The notes: a model not told the origin generated them from the sequence alone. DNA of 64,000 nucleotides from Ceratopteris richardii (GCA_020310875.1 CM035428.1:105200161-105264160); one strand, 5' to 3'. Numbered from the stretch's first letter, positions 9,701-21,842 are shown. Numbers and translations are program-made.

Positions 9701-11053
9701 AGGGCAAAGATCAAGTCAAACTTTAAGTTTGATAAGATGAGTCACACCACATTAAATGGTTAACCAATTATTTAAGTAAGATTAGTAGTCGTGTATCTAA
9801 GCACCTTAGTCCTTGCTCTTATAATTTGATACCATAGTATGAAGGGCATTTAAAAGGATAGATTAGGTGAGAAAACAAAGTTATGTGGATTGGATGAGGA
9901 ACCCACTGGTATGGGACAATGGGTACTGAATCCCGTTGAGTACTTTTTCTTGATGGCCAAAAGAAAAAGGGACTCATGATCCAATGGAATATGCTAATAA
10001 GATAATGTTTAGGAATGAGTATCTTCTTCAATTATTCTCTCAAAGGGAAGAATAATTCTTCCAACAAAATATGAAAGGATCTATCTCTCATAAAGAGTTA
10101 GAAATAAGGAGAGGATCAACTTTTTTGAGTTTGAAGGTAAATTCCAAAGAATGAAACTCTAAAAGCTTCATCCTAGAAAATGACTTGAAATTCGAGGATC
10201 ATAAAAATGATCTTAGATCAAGCTTGAAAGAAAGCTCAGAAAGATCATCTTTTTGATACTTGATAAATCAAGTTAACTGAAGGATAGGAAAAATTCAATG
10301 ATGATGTCAATATAGGACATCTTTAATAGATCTAGAATATAAGGGAGAGAACTCTGGAAGGATCAAGAAGATCTTTAAGGTTTGAGATCCAACTAAAGGT
10401 CCAAAAGAATTAAGCAGTGAAGAAATGATTGGAATAATCTATTTCTACTTATGACCTTAAAGATAACACGATCTTTTACACTCTGAGTTCCCATCTTGGG
10501 ACGTAGTTATAAAGATCTTAATCTTTTTTTGGAAGAACAAGTAAAATAGGTTTCAATCAATTGAAGTCTACTATAGTTAGATTAATCCCCATGGATTCTA
10601 GTCCCTTAAAGTGGATTCTTAAAACTACGTAAAGTTTTGAAAGAACATTGAATCCACTTTTGGTAAGCTATTCACATTCTCTCTGAAGATAAAGAGGATG
10701 TTATATCCTTGTAAAAACTAGATAATCCACCTTTACCATTCTATTGGTTAGGTAGGGATTATATAATGAAATTCCCCTCTATTTAGATTTATTGGAGGCG
10801 AATTGCAAACAAGAAAATCCACCCATTTCACTAAAAGAGAGTGATTTGGGTAGGGATTATGTAAGATTCATCTTCCTTTTAGAAAAAGTTGGATTCTAAC
10901 TTGAGAGATGAATATGATAAGGAAACCTTAAGTAGCATTCATCTATTTTGCTACGTTCGTGCACTAATGATGCAAAGAAATGGACCAAGGTAGCAATTTA
11001 ATGGAAGTCACTTTGCATCCACCTAATTCACATGTTTGAGCTATGGAGACCCA
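6757..11053. other. Unassigned purine-rich stretch, no gene
   Basis: About 4.3 kb without a recognisable coding region. The ORF at 7364-7588 is short and contains an imperfect internal repeat of an AAGCCTA-TTCATCA phrase; I do not believe it. From about 8100 to 10900 the plus strand is conspicuously rich in A and G. A phrase near 9190-9215 (GAGGACGAAAACTCTTAAGG followed by AGGGAAG) resembles the polypurine end of a plant gypsy internal region, so part may be decayed gypsy sequence. The phrase GGTAGGGATTAT occurs twice, near 10752 and 10852. Confidence 0.4.
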
Positions 11054-11058
11054 GATGG

Positions 11059-12162
11059 TGTTGATGTATGAAACACCACAAGAAATGAATTAATGTGACA
11101 CTAGAACACCTCTATGGTCACCATTAACTCATTGCCACTCCAAACTTTGAGAAATGATAGCCTAAAGTCAGAACTTTGCTTCTACAGAAATTCTTAGTCA
11201 CTAAAATGACATACCTTCAATATTTTGCTAATTTCTCTTAGCTCAAATATTATTTCTCCAAGATCTTTTATAGGCTGAAACTAGAAGAGTAGAGCTTTCC
11301 AACAAGCTATCATATGCATGAAACGGATCTCTACAACTCAAGTTGTCCTTCACAAGATGACTATGTATAACTGCCAAAATTGGAAATCTTTCCTGTTATA
11401 GTAAAAAGCGCCTGTCTAAAATTAGAATTCGATGCCTGGCATCGACTTGCAACAAGAATTCAATGCCGGGCATCGACTTGGGGTGTTTTTGGCCACTTTT
11501 TAGCAGGGATTCGATGCCGGGCATCGACTTCCCGCATAAAACCTTGATCTTTTGGATACCAAAACAATAGGTGATTTCATGCACACTTAGAATATGACTT
11601 TTCAACTGGAATTCGATGCCAGGCATCGAGTTGCTCTAACAACATCATGTTTTCAAACACTTCAGCACTGAATGAAAAAGATAAATGAAAATATGACTTA
11701 TCAGCAGAGATTCGATGCCAGGCATCGAGTTGCTTGGAAAACTTGATCTTTTTAACTCATCACACAGTAGGTAATCATGGAGATGATGGAGAGAGGCTCA
11801 TACACAGAACTTTACTTAGTTCTTCTCATAACTATAAAAAACTCAGAAGTTTTACAGTTGCTTTCTCACTCAGAGAAGCCCGACTATACTCAGTCGTACA
11901 AAAATGAACTCCTTCTCTCTTTCTATCACTCTCTTCCACTTCTTCTCTCTCACCGCGTCAGTTGATACAAACTAACTTATATAGATTTTAAAACTAACTT
12001 ATATAGATCACCGCGTCGTGATTTTAAAAAACTTCTAGAACTAAAGTGAACTAACTTTACAAGTATAATACACGTGAATTTGTCCCTTCACATAGGCATG
12101 TGGTTTTCTTCTAAAGCTTTGACCCTCAAATATATGTCCAATTAGTGAGTGTTTCTCCAACA
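11059..12162 (-). repeat. Copia A LTR, left (3' LTR)
   Basis: 1104 bp, TG...CA ends. It contains five copies of a 17-bp palindrome (see separate entry). It differs from its partner by point changes and by an extra partial copy of the ACTAACTTATATAGAT phrase near 11970-12010. Confidence 0.93.
11429..11728. repeat. Five 17-bp palindromes in copia A left LTR
   Basis: The palindrome TCGATGCCNGGCATCGA occurs at 11429-11445, 11460-11476 (one base off), 11511-11527, 11613-11629 and 11712-11728. The middle base varies (T, G, G, A, A). Each arm is a perfect 8-bp inverted repeat in four of the five. This spacing in an LTR suggests binding sites for a dimeric DNA-binding protein, but no function is shown. 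Confidence 0.9.
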
Positions 12163-12178
12163 GCTCACCCTCAATCAC
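12163..12178 (-). promoter_or_regulatory. Copia A polypurine tract
   Basis: Directly inside the left LTR the minus strand reads GTGATTGAGGGTGAGC, a purine-rich stretch where plus-strand priming is expected. Confidence 0.65.
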
Positions 12179-12199
12179 TAATTGACATTCCCTGTTTCT

Positions 12200-15100
12200 T
12201 CATATCATCTTCTTTTCTTTTACTCCTGCCATGCTTTTGAATCTGCTGGTCTTCACACCATCCAAGCTCTTTGTCATTATGTCTGCTAACTGATCTTTAG
12301 TAGAAATGTACTCCACTTCAATCTCCTTCTCCATTACCTTTTCTCTGAGAAAATGATAATGTATCTCTATGTGCTTTGTTCTTGCATGAAATACTGGATT
12401 TACTGCAAGATAAAGTGAACTCATATTATCTCCATGTATTGTAGGTATACCTTGATCAATGCCCAAGCTTTTGAACAATGTCTGCATCCATATGACCTCC
12501 TTAGCTGCTTCCACAAGTCCTTTGTACTCTGCTTCAATTGATGATAATGTTATTGTATGTTGTTTCTTTGAACACCAACTTACAAGCTTATCACCAATGT
12601 ATATCATGTAACCATGAGTTGATCTTCTGTCATCTTGGTTACCTGCCCAGTCTGAGTCACTGTAGGCTCTCAACTTCAAATCTGATGTAAAAGGATAATA
12701 TAATCCTTCCTTTATAGTTCCTTTGATATATCTGAGAACTCTTTGACCTGCAATCCAATGTGGGTCCTTTGGACAATGCATGAATTGTGACAAAACTCCC
12801 ACTACATAACTAAGATCAGGTCTTGTTAGTGTAGCATAAATCAAACTACCCACAAGAGATTGATACTTCCTCATAACTTTGTATTCTGCACCATCATATT
12901 TACTGAGCTTGTGATTAACTTCAAGTGGAGTTGAAGCTTCTCTACAATTTTCCATATCAAACTTCTTCAATAGATTCAGAAGATACCTTTCTTGTGATAC
13001 ATATATGCCATGATCTGTATAAGTGACTTCCATTCCAAGAAAGTATGACAACTTTCCTAGGTCACTGATCTTGAACTCTTTCTCAAGTAATCTCTTTACC
13101 TCCTTGATTCCTTCATCTGAAGTACCTGTGATTATAATGTCATCTACATAAATACAAATGTAGATTGTACCTTCCTATGTTCTTTTGATAAGTAGACTTG
13201 GATCTGCTTTTGAACTTTGATATCCAAGATCATTTAGATACTTCACCAGTCTATAGTTCCAAGCTCTTGGAGCTTGCTTCAATCCATACAATGCTCTTCT
13301 CAACCTACAAACAAAATTTGGATACCTGGAATCTATAAACCCTTGAGGTTGTTCCATGTATACCTCATCTGATATGTATCCATTCAAAAATGCATTCTTT
13401 ATATCCAATTGACTTAGGGTCCATCCTTTTGAAGCTGCAATAGCAATGATTGTCCTTATAGTTGACATCTTAGCTACAGGACTAAATGTCTCATCATAAT
13501 ATATGCCATAGGTCTGGGCATAGGCTTTCACCACCAGTCTAGCTTTGTATCTGGCTATACTTCCATCTGGAAGCTTCTTCACTTTATAAACCCATTTATT
13601 TCCAATTAATTTCTTACCATTTGGTTTAGGAACAAGTTCCCATGTCTTGTTCTCCTCTAGTGCATTAAACTCTTCCTTCATTGCTTCTTACCTTTAGCTT
13701 CATCATAGTTCTGAGGTTCTTCATCATCTTTGACCATATATGCATAGTTCTTCTGAGTTATGTAAGAAGTATCATAAGAATACCTTTCTGGTTGTCTTCT
13801 AGTCCTACTTGACCTTCTTGGTTCACATTCTTCATAAGTATCTGGATACACCTCTTCATCAAATATAGGAGCTTCTTCATTCCTTCTTGTTAATCCACTT
13901 CTGGATGTACTTGCTTGCATATAGTCTTCATCTCTATTTACCTGCACAATTGATTTTCCTTTCTCACATCTTCTTACCTCTTCTTCAAATTCTTCAGCTG
14001 TATTACTTTGATCTGCATACCAACTTTTCTGTTCATCAAATGTAACATCTCTTGAAACAAGAAATTATTTGGTTAGAGGATTCCACAACCTATAACCCAT
14101 CTGCTTTTCATCATAACCAATGAACACATATTTTTCTGCCTTTGGTTCAAGTTTATGCCTAAGTTGTGATGGCACATAAGCATATGCAATTGATCCAAAC
14201 ACTCTACAATGATCTAGTGTTGGTTTCTTACCCCACAAAGCTTCATATGGAGTCATTCCATTCAGAGCTGCACATGGTAATCTATTCACAAGATATGTAG
14301 CTGTATTTACAGCCTCAGCCCAAAGATAATTTGGACAATTCTTCTCCTCTAGCATAGCTCTAGCAAACTCAACCAAAGTCCTGTTCCTTCTTTTTGCTAC
14401 ACCATTTTGTTGTGGTGTATACCTGCAAGTTATTTCTCTCTTAATACCTGCATTCCAAAGATAATCATTGAACTCTTGGGAGAAATATTCGCCCCCTCCA
14501 TCAGACCTCAGTATCTTAAGCTTTTGACCTGTGACTCTCTCTGCATATGCATGAAAATGCTTGAAAGCTCCAAACACTTCTGATCTTTCCTTCAAAGCAT
14601 ATAATGTTATCCATCTTGTAGCATCATCAATGAAAAGAACATAATACCTTGAGCCACTGATATATCCTTCTTTTGTTGGTCCCCATACATCTGTATGAAT
14701 GAGCTCAAGTACTCCATCATGTTTGAATCTTTTCTTTTGAAATGGTAACCTGTGTGCTTTTCCCATTTGACATGCTTCACATTTATAAACCATATGTTGA
14801 CTTTGCACATTTGGTAATCCTAGTACAGACTGATTTGCAACCATAGCTTTAATTCCTCTTTCATTGAAATGACCTAATCTCTTATGCCAGAGATCAAGTT
14901 CTGTAATCACTCCTTCACCATGTGTGAGCAAAGCTTGACCAATGTTCCCTTGTACTCTTAAAGTAAAGAGTCTACCTTCTTTCTTACCACAAACAATCTG
15001 ATTATATCCATTCTCTGGATCTTCAACAAATACTCCTTCATTTGTAAACCTGACATGAAAACCTTTTTCAACTATCTGTCCCACACTAATCAAGTTTTTA

Positions 15101-16401
15101 GGTATTGTGGGAACATACAAAACATTGGTTAGCAAATCTGCTCCACTCTTGCATTTCACTTTTCCAATTGAATGTACACTATGTCTTGTATTATCACCTG
15201 TTTGAACTATATGACTAGAAATACCTTTTTCTAATTCTGACATCAATTCTATGTTTCCTAACAAATGATTAGAACATCCAGAGTCAATGTAAAATACCTT
15301 TAGATCCTCTTTATCTGATGTGCTGATCGAGTTCATCATCAATGATGTATGACTTTCATTCTGTGTGTCATTTGCATAGTTGTAGTAGGTGGTGTTGTAG
15401 GATTGATTCTGTCCCCAACTTCTTCCTCCACCTCTACCATAGCCTCCTCTTTGACTTTTTCTACCTCTTTGAAAATTACTTTGATATCTTCCACCTTGAC
15501 CTCTGCTATTGTTGTTTTGATTCTGGTTTGATCCTTGCTGGTTGTGCCAACAGTCATGAGCCAAATGATTACTCAATCCACAGATCCAGCAAGCCTTCTT
15601 GTTGTTATTCTGATTACCTCTACCTCTTCCAAAAGCTCTTGGTCTTCCTCTGCCAGTGCCTTTACCTCTTGCATAATAAGCTTGAGAACTAGACTCCTCT
15701 TCATCCTTTGCTTTACCTTTATCTCCTTTCTTCTTGTTCTTCATGTACATTGCAGAACTTTGTCCTTTATCTCCATATCCCTTCAAGTCTTGCTCATATG
15801 TGAGCATCAAACCAAGCAACTGGTTCAAATCTGGAACATAATGATTTAATGAAAGTTCTGTTGATAAGACAAAAGGTTTCCACCTTTCATCCCCTCTCAA
15901 ACCTGCAAGTAGTTGAGCAATCAATTTGTGATCTTCAACATCTTCATCTATGGATCCAAGACTATCTGCTAGATCCTTCATCTTAGTGACATAATCACTA
16001 ATATTTTGACTTGGCTTCTTCTTGAATGTTGTAAACTCTGACCATAGACTTGCTTTCCTTGCTTTGGTAGTACTTTGGAAATGATACTCCAATGCATTCC
16101 ATATATCTTCAGATGATTCCAATCCTCTGATGTGTGGTAGCAAATGATTAGAGATTGTATTGTAGATGTAGGCTTTTGCACTTGCATCCTTCTTCTGCCA
16201 ATGCTTTAAAGCATCAAGTTCCTCTTTCTTTGGTCCGCTTTCATCTTCAAATACTGGCTTCTCTTCTTCACCTGTAACATTTATCATGAGATCCTTACTC
16301 ATAAGTAAGGCTTCCATTCTCATTACCCATGTGGGGTAATTATCTCTGTCCAGTTTGTCAATGGAGATATGATCTGCCATACTCCTTTCCTTCTGCTGCA
16401 A
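12200..16401 (-). pseudogene. Copia A gag-pol, broken by two stops and a frameshift
   Basis: The polyprotein of a Ty1/copia element. Reading from 16401 leftward: a gag domain (LDRDNYPTWVMRME), a CCHC knuckle (CWICGLSNHLAHDC, near residue 270), aspartic protease (YIDSGCSNH, near 370), integrase zinc region (LWHKRLGH...CEACQMGK), integrase core, reverse transcriptase with YVDD near 13140, and RNase H (SIEAEY) to 12200. Lesions are a TAA at 14065-14067, a frameshift near 13682 with apparent loss of a few codons in the linker before reverse transcriptase, and a TAG at 13175-13177 just before YVDD. The catalytic Glu of the integrase is also replaced: the usual NGVAERKNR motif reads NGVAKRRNR. It is surely non-autonomous. 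Confidence 0.93.
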
Positions 16402-16577
16402 CCTATGAGCTTAAAGGATAGAGAATAATACCTTTTGGAGTTCTTTGTGTATGAGGATACTTCGAAAGTAATCTTTTGATGCCTTGTGTCTTCAAATGCT
16501 TCACCTTTGAAACTTTAATGGAAAACTTTCCAAAACTTCTCGTACCTTTACCGCCTTCTACTCTTTAGGACCTTTCT

Positions 16578-16589
16578 GCTCTGTTACCA
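16578..16589 (-). promoter_or_regulatory. Copia A primer-binding site
   Basis: The minus strand reads TGGTAACAGAGC two bases inside the right LTR. This differs by one base from TGGTATCAGAGC, the complement of the plant initiator tRNA-Met 3' end that most plant copia elements use. Confidence 0.8.
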
Positions 16590-16591
16590 CT

Positions 16592-17678
16592 TGTTGATGT
16601 ATGAAAGACCACAAGAAATGAATTAATGTGACACTAGAACACCTCTATGGTCACCATTAACTCATTGCCACTCCAAACTTTGAGAAATGATAGCCTAAAG
16701 TCAGAACTTTGCTTCTACAGAAATTCCTAGTCACTAAAATGACATACCTTCAGTATTTTGCTAATTTCTCTTAGCTCAAATATTATTTCTCAAAGATCTT
16801 TTATAGGCTGAAACTAGAAGAGTAGAGCTTTCCAACAAGCTATCATATGCATGAAACGGATCTCTAGAACTCAAGTTGTCCTTCACAAGATGACTATGTA
16901 TAACTGCCAAAATTGGAAATCTTTCCTGTTATAGTAAAAAGCGCCTGTCTAAAATTAGAATTCGATGCCTGGCATCGACTTGCAATGAGAATTCGATGCC
17001 AGGCATCGACTTGGGGTGTTTTTGGCCACTTTTCAGCAGGGATTCGATGCCGGGCATGGACTTCCCGCATAAAACCTTGATCTTTTGGATACCAAAACAA
17101 TAGGTGATTTCATGCACACTTAGAATATGACTTTTCAACTTGAATTCGATGCCAGGCATCGAGTTGCTCTAACAACATCATGTTTTCAAACACTTCAGCA
17201 CTGAATGAAAAAGATAAATGAAAATATGACTTATTAGCAGAGATTCGATGCCAGGCATCGAGTTGCTTGGAAAACTTGATCTTTTTAACTCATCACACAG
17301 TAGGTAATCATGGAGATGATGGAGAGAGGCTCATACACAGAACTTTACTTAGTTCTTCTCATAACTATAAAAAACTCAGAAGTTTTATAGTTGCTTTCTC
17401 ACTCAGAGAAGCCCGACTATACTCAGTCGTACAAAAATGAACTCCTTCTCTCTTTCTATCACTCTCTTCCACTTCTTCTCTCTCGCCGCGTCAGTTGATA
17501 CAAACTAACTTATATAGATTTTCTTATTCTCGTGATTTTAAAAAACTTCTAGAACTAAAGTGAACTAACTTTACAAGTACAATACACTTGTGAATTTTTC
17601 CCTTCACATAGGCATGTGGTTTTCTTCTAAAGCTTTGACCCTCAAATATATGTCCAATTAGTGAGTGTTTCTCCAACA
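16592..17678 (-). repeat. Copia A LTR, right (5' LTR)
   Basis: 1087 bp, TG...CA ends, partner of 11059-12162. It holds the same five palindromes at 16962-16978, 16993-17009, 17044-17060 (one base off), 17146-17162 and 17245-17261. Confidence 0.93.
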
Positions 17679-17683
17679 GATGG

Positions 17684-18003
17684 CACATAGCTTAAACAAG
17701 GAAATAGGACGGGATGTTCTCTTCCACCCTTTTTCATTCTTTCCATACTTTGCACTCAACTCACTTCTTTTTCATATGCAAACTAGATGGATCTTTGAAT
17801 GATTGAGGCACAGAATGAGTCCACACATGGATTCTCCTCTTTTAAGATTCAGTCGGGGTAGAATTCCCCTTTCAAATTAAGAGGCGAACTTAGAGAGATG
17901 AAAGCCATGATGCTTGAGATTGATCATGGGGCTCGGGGGAATACCCCAAGGTATATATCTCCACTCATTTTGGAGGATGGAAATGCTTTTAAGGGGGGGA
18001 GAA
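17684..18003 (+). other. Probable 3' end of a gypsy internal region
   Basis: No gene. The last part (about 17968-18003) reads TTTTGGAGGATGGAAATGC and then AAGGGGGGGAGAATG, resembling the GAGGACGAA...AAGGGGGGAGAATGT ending common in plant Ty3/gypsy internal regions just before the 3' LTR. The short ORF at 17898-18104 runs across this junction and is not believed. Confidence 0.45.
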
Positions 18004-18476
18004 TGTTCTATAATTACATGGGTCTAAGGGGTAGAACCCTTGGGTTTCTAGGTGTGAAACCCTTTGGATTTATGGTTTATTTACCCCTTTTAGATGGGTC
18101 TTGAACCTTAGGGTTGATTTTCTAAGGTTGAGTACCTTAGGCTTGATTGGAAGCTTCTCCTAGCCACTTGGTTTGTACGTGAAAGCTTGGAGAGTCTTCT
18201 TTTAGAAGCCATGTGATTTCATGTGATTTCCTAAGCTTGGAAACCATGTGAATACCTTAGGACCCATGTGATGGAAGGTACACATGTCCTCTTGAGAGGG
18301 ACTTACCCCCTTGGTCTTGGAACTATATATTGGAGGGGTTGGTTGGGTGGAAACACATCTCTCTTCCTAGTGTGCCTCTAGTTAGTTAGTATTCTTAGTT
18401 TGTGTGGAGGCTATGGAGTTCTTTCGACAACATGGAGCTTCTTAAAGTGGTACTTACCATTGTGCTAGAGCAACAC
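18004..18476 (+). repeat. Probable gypsy LTR
   Basis: It starts TGTTCTATAATTAC directly after the polypurine tract. A TATA-like ACTATATATT lies at 18323-18332, and the segment ends near TGTGCTAGAGCAACAC. Its last 28 bases match the end of the LTR at 51709-51736 with two mismatches. No partner LTR is visible, so the right boundary is approximate. Confidence 0.45.
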
Positions 18477-18479
18477 ACT

Positions 18480-18790
18480 TGCACGTACACATACGCGTAC
18501 ACATGCACGTACACGTGCACGTGCGCATACGCGTGCGCGTACACGTGTGCGTGCGCGTGTGCGTACACGTACACGTACACGTATACATACACCTACACCT
18601 ACATGTACACATACACGTACATGTACACGTACACGTACATGTACACGTACACGTACATGTACACGTACACGAACATGTACACGTACACGTACACGTACAC
18701 ATACACGTACACGTACACGTACACGTACAGGTACATGTACACCTACACATACACATACACGTACACCACGTACACGTACACCTACACCTC
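18480..18790. repeat. GTACAC/CGTACA microsatellite, alternating R-Y
   Basis: About 310 bp of GTACAC, GTACAT and GCGTAC words. From 18480 to 18592 purine and pyrimidine alternate without a break (113 bp); beyond that occasional CC steps interrupt. The unit has no stop in most frames, which is why long meaningless open frames appear here on both strands. It lies between an LTR end and the broken end of copia B. Confidence 0.95.
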
Positions 18791-18806
18791 TTCTATTATC
18801 CATCCA

Positions 18807-21800
18807 TTACAAAATGCATGTTTTTACATCCAATTGAAGTATCTTCCAATTCTTGGAAGAAGCAATACTGAGCGGGACTCTAATGGTAGGTATCTTTGCC
18901 ACTGGAGAGAAGGTCTTATCATAATCACTTCCCTCAGTTTGTGCAAAGCCTTTTTCCAGAAGCCTTGCCTTATACCTCTTAATGGATCCATCTGAGTTCT
19001 TCTTCAATTTGTAGATCCATCTTGAGCCTATCACTTTCGTTGATGAAGACTTGCGAACTAATTCCCAAGTGTTATTTTCCTCAAGAGCTTCAATTTCTTC
19101 TTCCATTGCATGCCTCCACTCCGACTTCTTCTTTGCTTCCTCAAATGTTGAGGGTTCCTCTTGATATATGCCCTTTGCTAGATAGATTGAATGTTTAGTA
19201 GCTAGAGAAGTATCAAACCCATACCTCTTTGGTTTTCTTTTCTCCCTCATGGACCTCCTTAGGCCATGATGTGATGATTCTGCATCTTGTCCAAGTTCTT
19301 GCATTTTAGCTTTACCTTTAGACTTCCATATTTTGAGTTTTTGAATCTGAGTTGCTTCATCATCAACTGAGGTATCCTACTCTTCAATTTTAGGAGGGTT
19401 TTCTTGATAAGTTTTGGAAAATCTTCTTCAAGATCATAAGGTAAGTTTATCTTCTTGCATGAATCTTCATACCAAGAACTATTCTCATCAAACACTACAT
19501 TTCTACTTACCAAGAATCCTTTGGTTGTTGGGTTATATAATTTTTGCCCTTTTGGTTGTTATCATATCCAATGAATACACACCTTTCTGCTTTTGGATCC
19601 ATCTTCCCTCTAACCTATGAAGGAACATGAACATAAGCAATACATCCAAAAATATTACAATGATCCAAGCTTGGTTGTCTTCCATTCCAAGCCTCATATG
19701 GTGTCATGCTATCAAGTGATTTTGAAGGTAACCTGTTAATCAAATAAGTGACTGTGGATATAGCCTCAGGCCATAAATAATTAGGTAAGTGCTTCTCATT
19801 TAGCATAGACCTTGCAACTTCAAGAATTTTCCTATTCCTTCTCTCTGCTACTCCATTTTTCTCAAGAGTGTACCTTGTAGTAATCTCTCTTTTGATTCCC
19901 CTCTTCATGGGAGAAGTACTCTCCCCCTCCATCTGACCTTAGCCTTTTTAATGTTTTACATGTTTGATTCCGTACAAGAGCTAAATATCTTTTGAAGCAT
20001 GAAAAGATTTCATCTTTGTGTTTCATAAAGTATAGTATAGTCCATCTACTGCAATCATCAACAAAGGAGACATAATACCTTGATCCAAATATTGAAGCAT
20101 CCTAGCTAGGTCCCCATACATCTATATGAACAAAATCTAGGAGATCTCCATGCATATATCCCTTCTTCATGAATGGTAACCTGTGAGACTTTCCAAATTG
20201 ACATGCACTACACTTTTAAATCATGTGTTGTTTTGACAAATTAGGAAGTCCAAGTACAATTTGGTCCCTGAAAATTTGCTTTAATGAACTTTCACCAATA
20301 TGTGCTAACCTTTTATGCCATACTTCCAATTATGTGAGTGTCTGGCTACCATAATTAAAGAGAGCAATGTTCCTAGTGTCTTGCAATTCAAATGTGAACA
20401 ATCTACCTGTCTTTTCTCCCTTTTCATTTCTCTTAAATCCTTGGCTTGGATCTTCAACAAATGCTCCTCCTTTTGTGAATCTAACTTGTAGGCCTTTCTC
20501 CACAATCTCTCCTACACTTATCAAGTTCTTTGTGATGATAGGGACATATAGTACCTTGCTAAGTAGGTTGATGTTTCCATTAGGTGCTTTTACATTTCCT
20601 ATCTTCTCCACCAAATGCCTTCTATCATCACCTGTTTGCACTTCATGCTTGTTCTTTGGATCTTCTAAATTTGATAGGAGGGCCACATTTCCTGCCACAT
20701 GGTTGGAACAACCTGAATCTATGTAGAAAAGATGCTCATTAAATTTATCTTGAGGCATTTCCATATTCATGATTAGCGATGAGTCCTCTTGATTTGAGTC
20801 TTCTATGTAGTTATTGAAGTCTCTTCTTCCTCTATTGCTTCCTTGATAGTTTGAATGGTTGTAATTGTTGTGGTAGCCATTGAAGTTGTTGATCCTTCCT
20901 CTAGAGTAGCCATAACTTCCTCTACTGTAGCCTCTGCATCTTTGATTCCTGGAATTCCTAAAGCAATTTTTATTTGTATGATTAGTTATTCCACAAATAG
21001 AATAGGGATTAGATTCTTTGGGTCCCCCTACCTTGTCTTCCTCCTCTGCCTCTACCTCTACCATGTCTTCCTCTACGTGCATAGTTAGCTTGATGTGTAC
21101 CTGCTTCATCGTCCACTTTCTTTCCTCTTCCTTTGTTCTCTTTGGACTCGCTTTTATCTGTATACAAAGCAGAAGATTTATTACCTTCGGAACCTTCTCC
21201 ATTCTTGATAAGCTTGGCTTCTTGAGTAAGCAGTTGTCCTATGAGTGTATTGAAATATGGTGCATGCATATCCATGTATAGATCCATAGCTGTGGTGAAT
21301 ACTTCCCACTTGTCATCTTCCTTTAAGCCATTGATGACCTACCTTACAATTTTCTCTTCTTCTATTACCTCTCCAATGCTTCCCAACTGATCTGCTATGT
21401 CCTTGATCTTTGTGACAAAATCAGTCACATTTTGTGTGGGAGCTTTCTTGAGAGTTGTAAAGTCCAACCATAGTTGATGCTTCATGGCCTTTGTACTTGA
21501 AGAGAAGAAGGCTTCAAGTGCATTCCACACTTCCTGAGATGTTTTACAACGTCTAGTGTGAGGCAACAAAAAAAATATGAGATAGTGTTGAGGAGATAAG
21601 ACCTTGCAAGTGCATCCTTAGAGCACCATGTGCTCAATCTTTCTTGCTCTTCTTGTGTAGGTTGGCCTTTATTCCTGAAACTTGGCATAACTTCATCTCC
21701 AGCTATATAACCATATAGATTCCTACCTTGAAGATAAGATTCCATTCTTAATGACCAGTTTGAGTAGTTACCCCTATCCAATCTGTGAATTGATGAAGGA

Positions 21801-21823
21801 AATACATCTACCATGTTGTTCAA
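18807..21823 (-). pseudogene. Copia B gag-pol fragment, truncated in reverse transcriptase
   Basis: A decayed Ty1/copia polyprotein read from 21823 leftward. Gag (LDRGNYSNWSLRMES) comes first, then a knuckle region in which the first Cys of the CCHC is lost (SICGITNHTNKNC). Protease follows (YIDSGCSNHVAGN, near 20710), then integrase (NGVAERRNRKI, 19615-19932). The start of reverse transcriptase (TWELV, WIYKLKKNSDGSIKRYKARL, FSPVAK) stops at QLDVKT near 18810. The rest of reverse transcriptase, RNase H and the 3' LTR are missing; the microsatellite begins there. The frame is broken many times, for example near 21340-21570, 20300-19930 and 19600-19300, so it is older than copia A or G. Confidence 0.9.
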
Positions 21824-21827
21824 CCTT

Positions 21828-21839
21828 GCTCTAATACCA
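21828..21839 (-). promoter_or_regulatory. Copia B primer-binding site
   Basis: The minus strand reads TGGTATTAGAGC, one base from the initiator-Met consensus TGGTATCAGAGC, just upstream of gag. Confidence 0.8.
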
Positions 21840-21842
21840 CTA

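Larger units (their letters stand above)
11059..17678 (-). mobile_element. Copia element A, complete with LTRs and TSD
   Basis: A full Ty1/copia retrotransposon read on the minus strand. It has two LTRs (11059-12162 and 16592-17678), both beginning TGTTGATG and ending TCTCCAACA. The 5-bp duplication GATGG is perfect (11054-11058 and 17679-17683). A near-match to an initiator-Met primer site lies inside the right LTR and a purine tract lies inside the left LTR. The gag-pol frame between them has two stops and one frameshift, so the copy is dead on its own. The LTRs differ by scattered substitutions and a short duplication near 12000, so it is not brand new. Confidence 0.95.

Noticed and set aside
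18395-18995. Several long open frames on both strands with Tyr-Thr, His-Val or Arg-Val repeats
   Set aside because: They are by-products of the GTACAC microsatellite, whose unit lacks stops in most frames.
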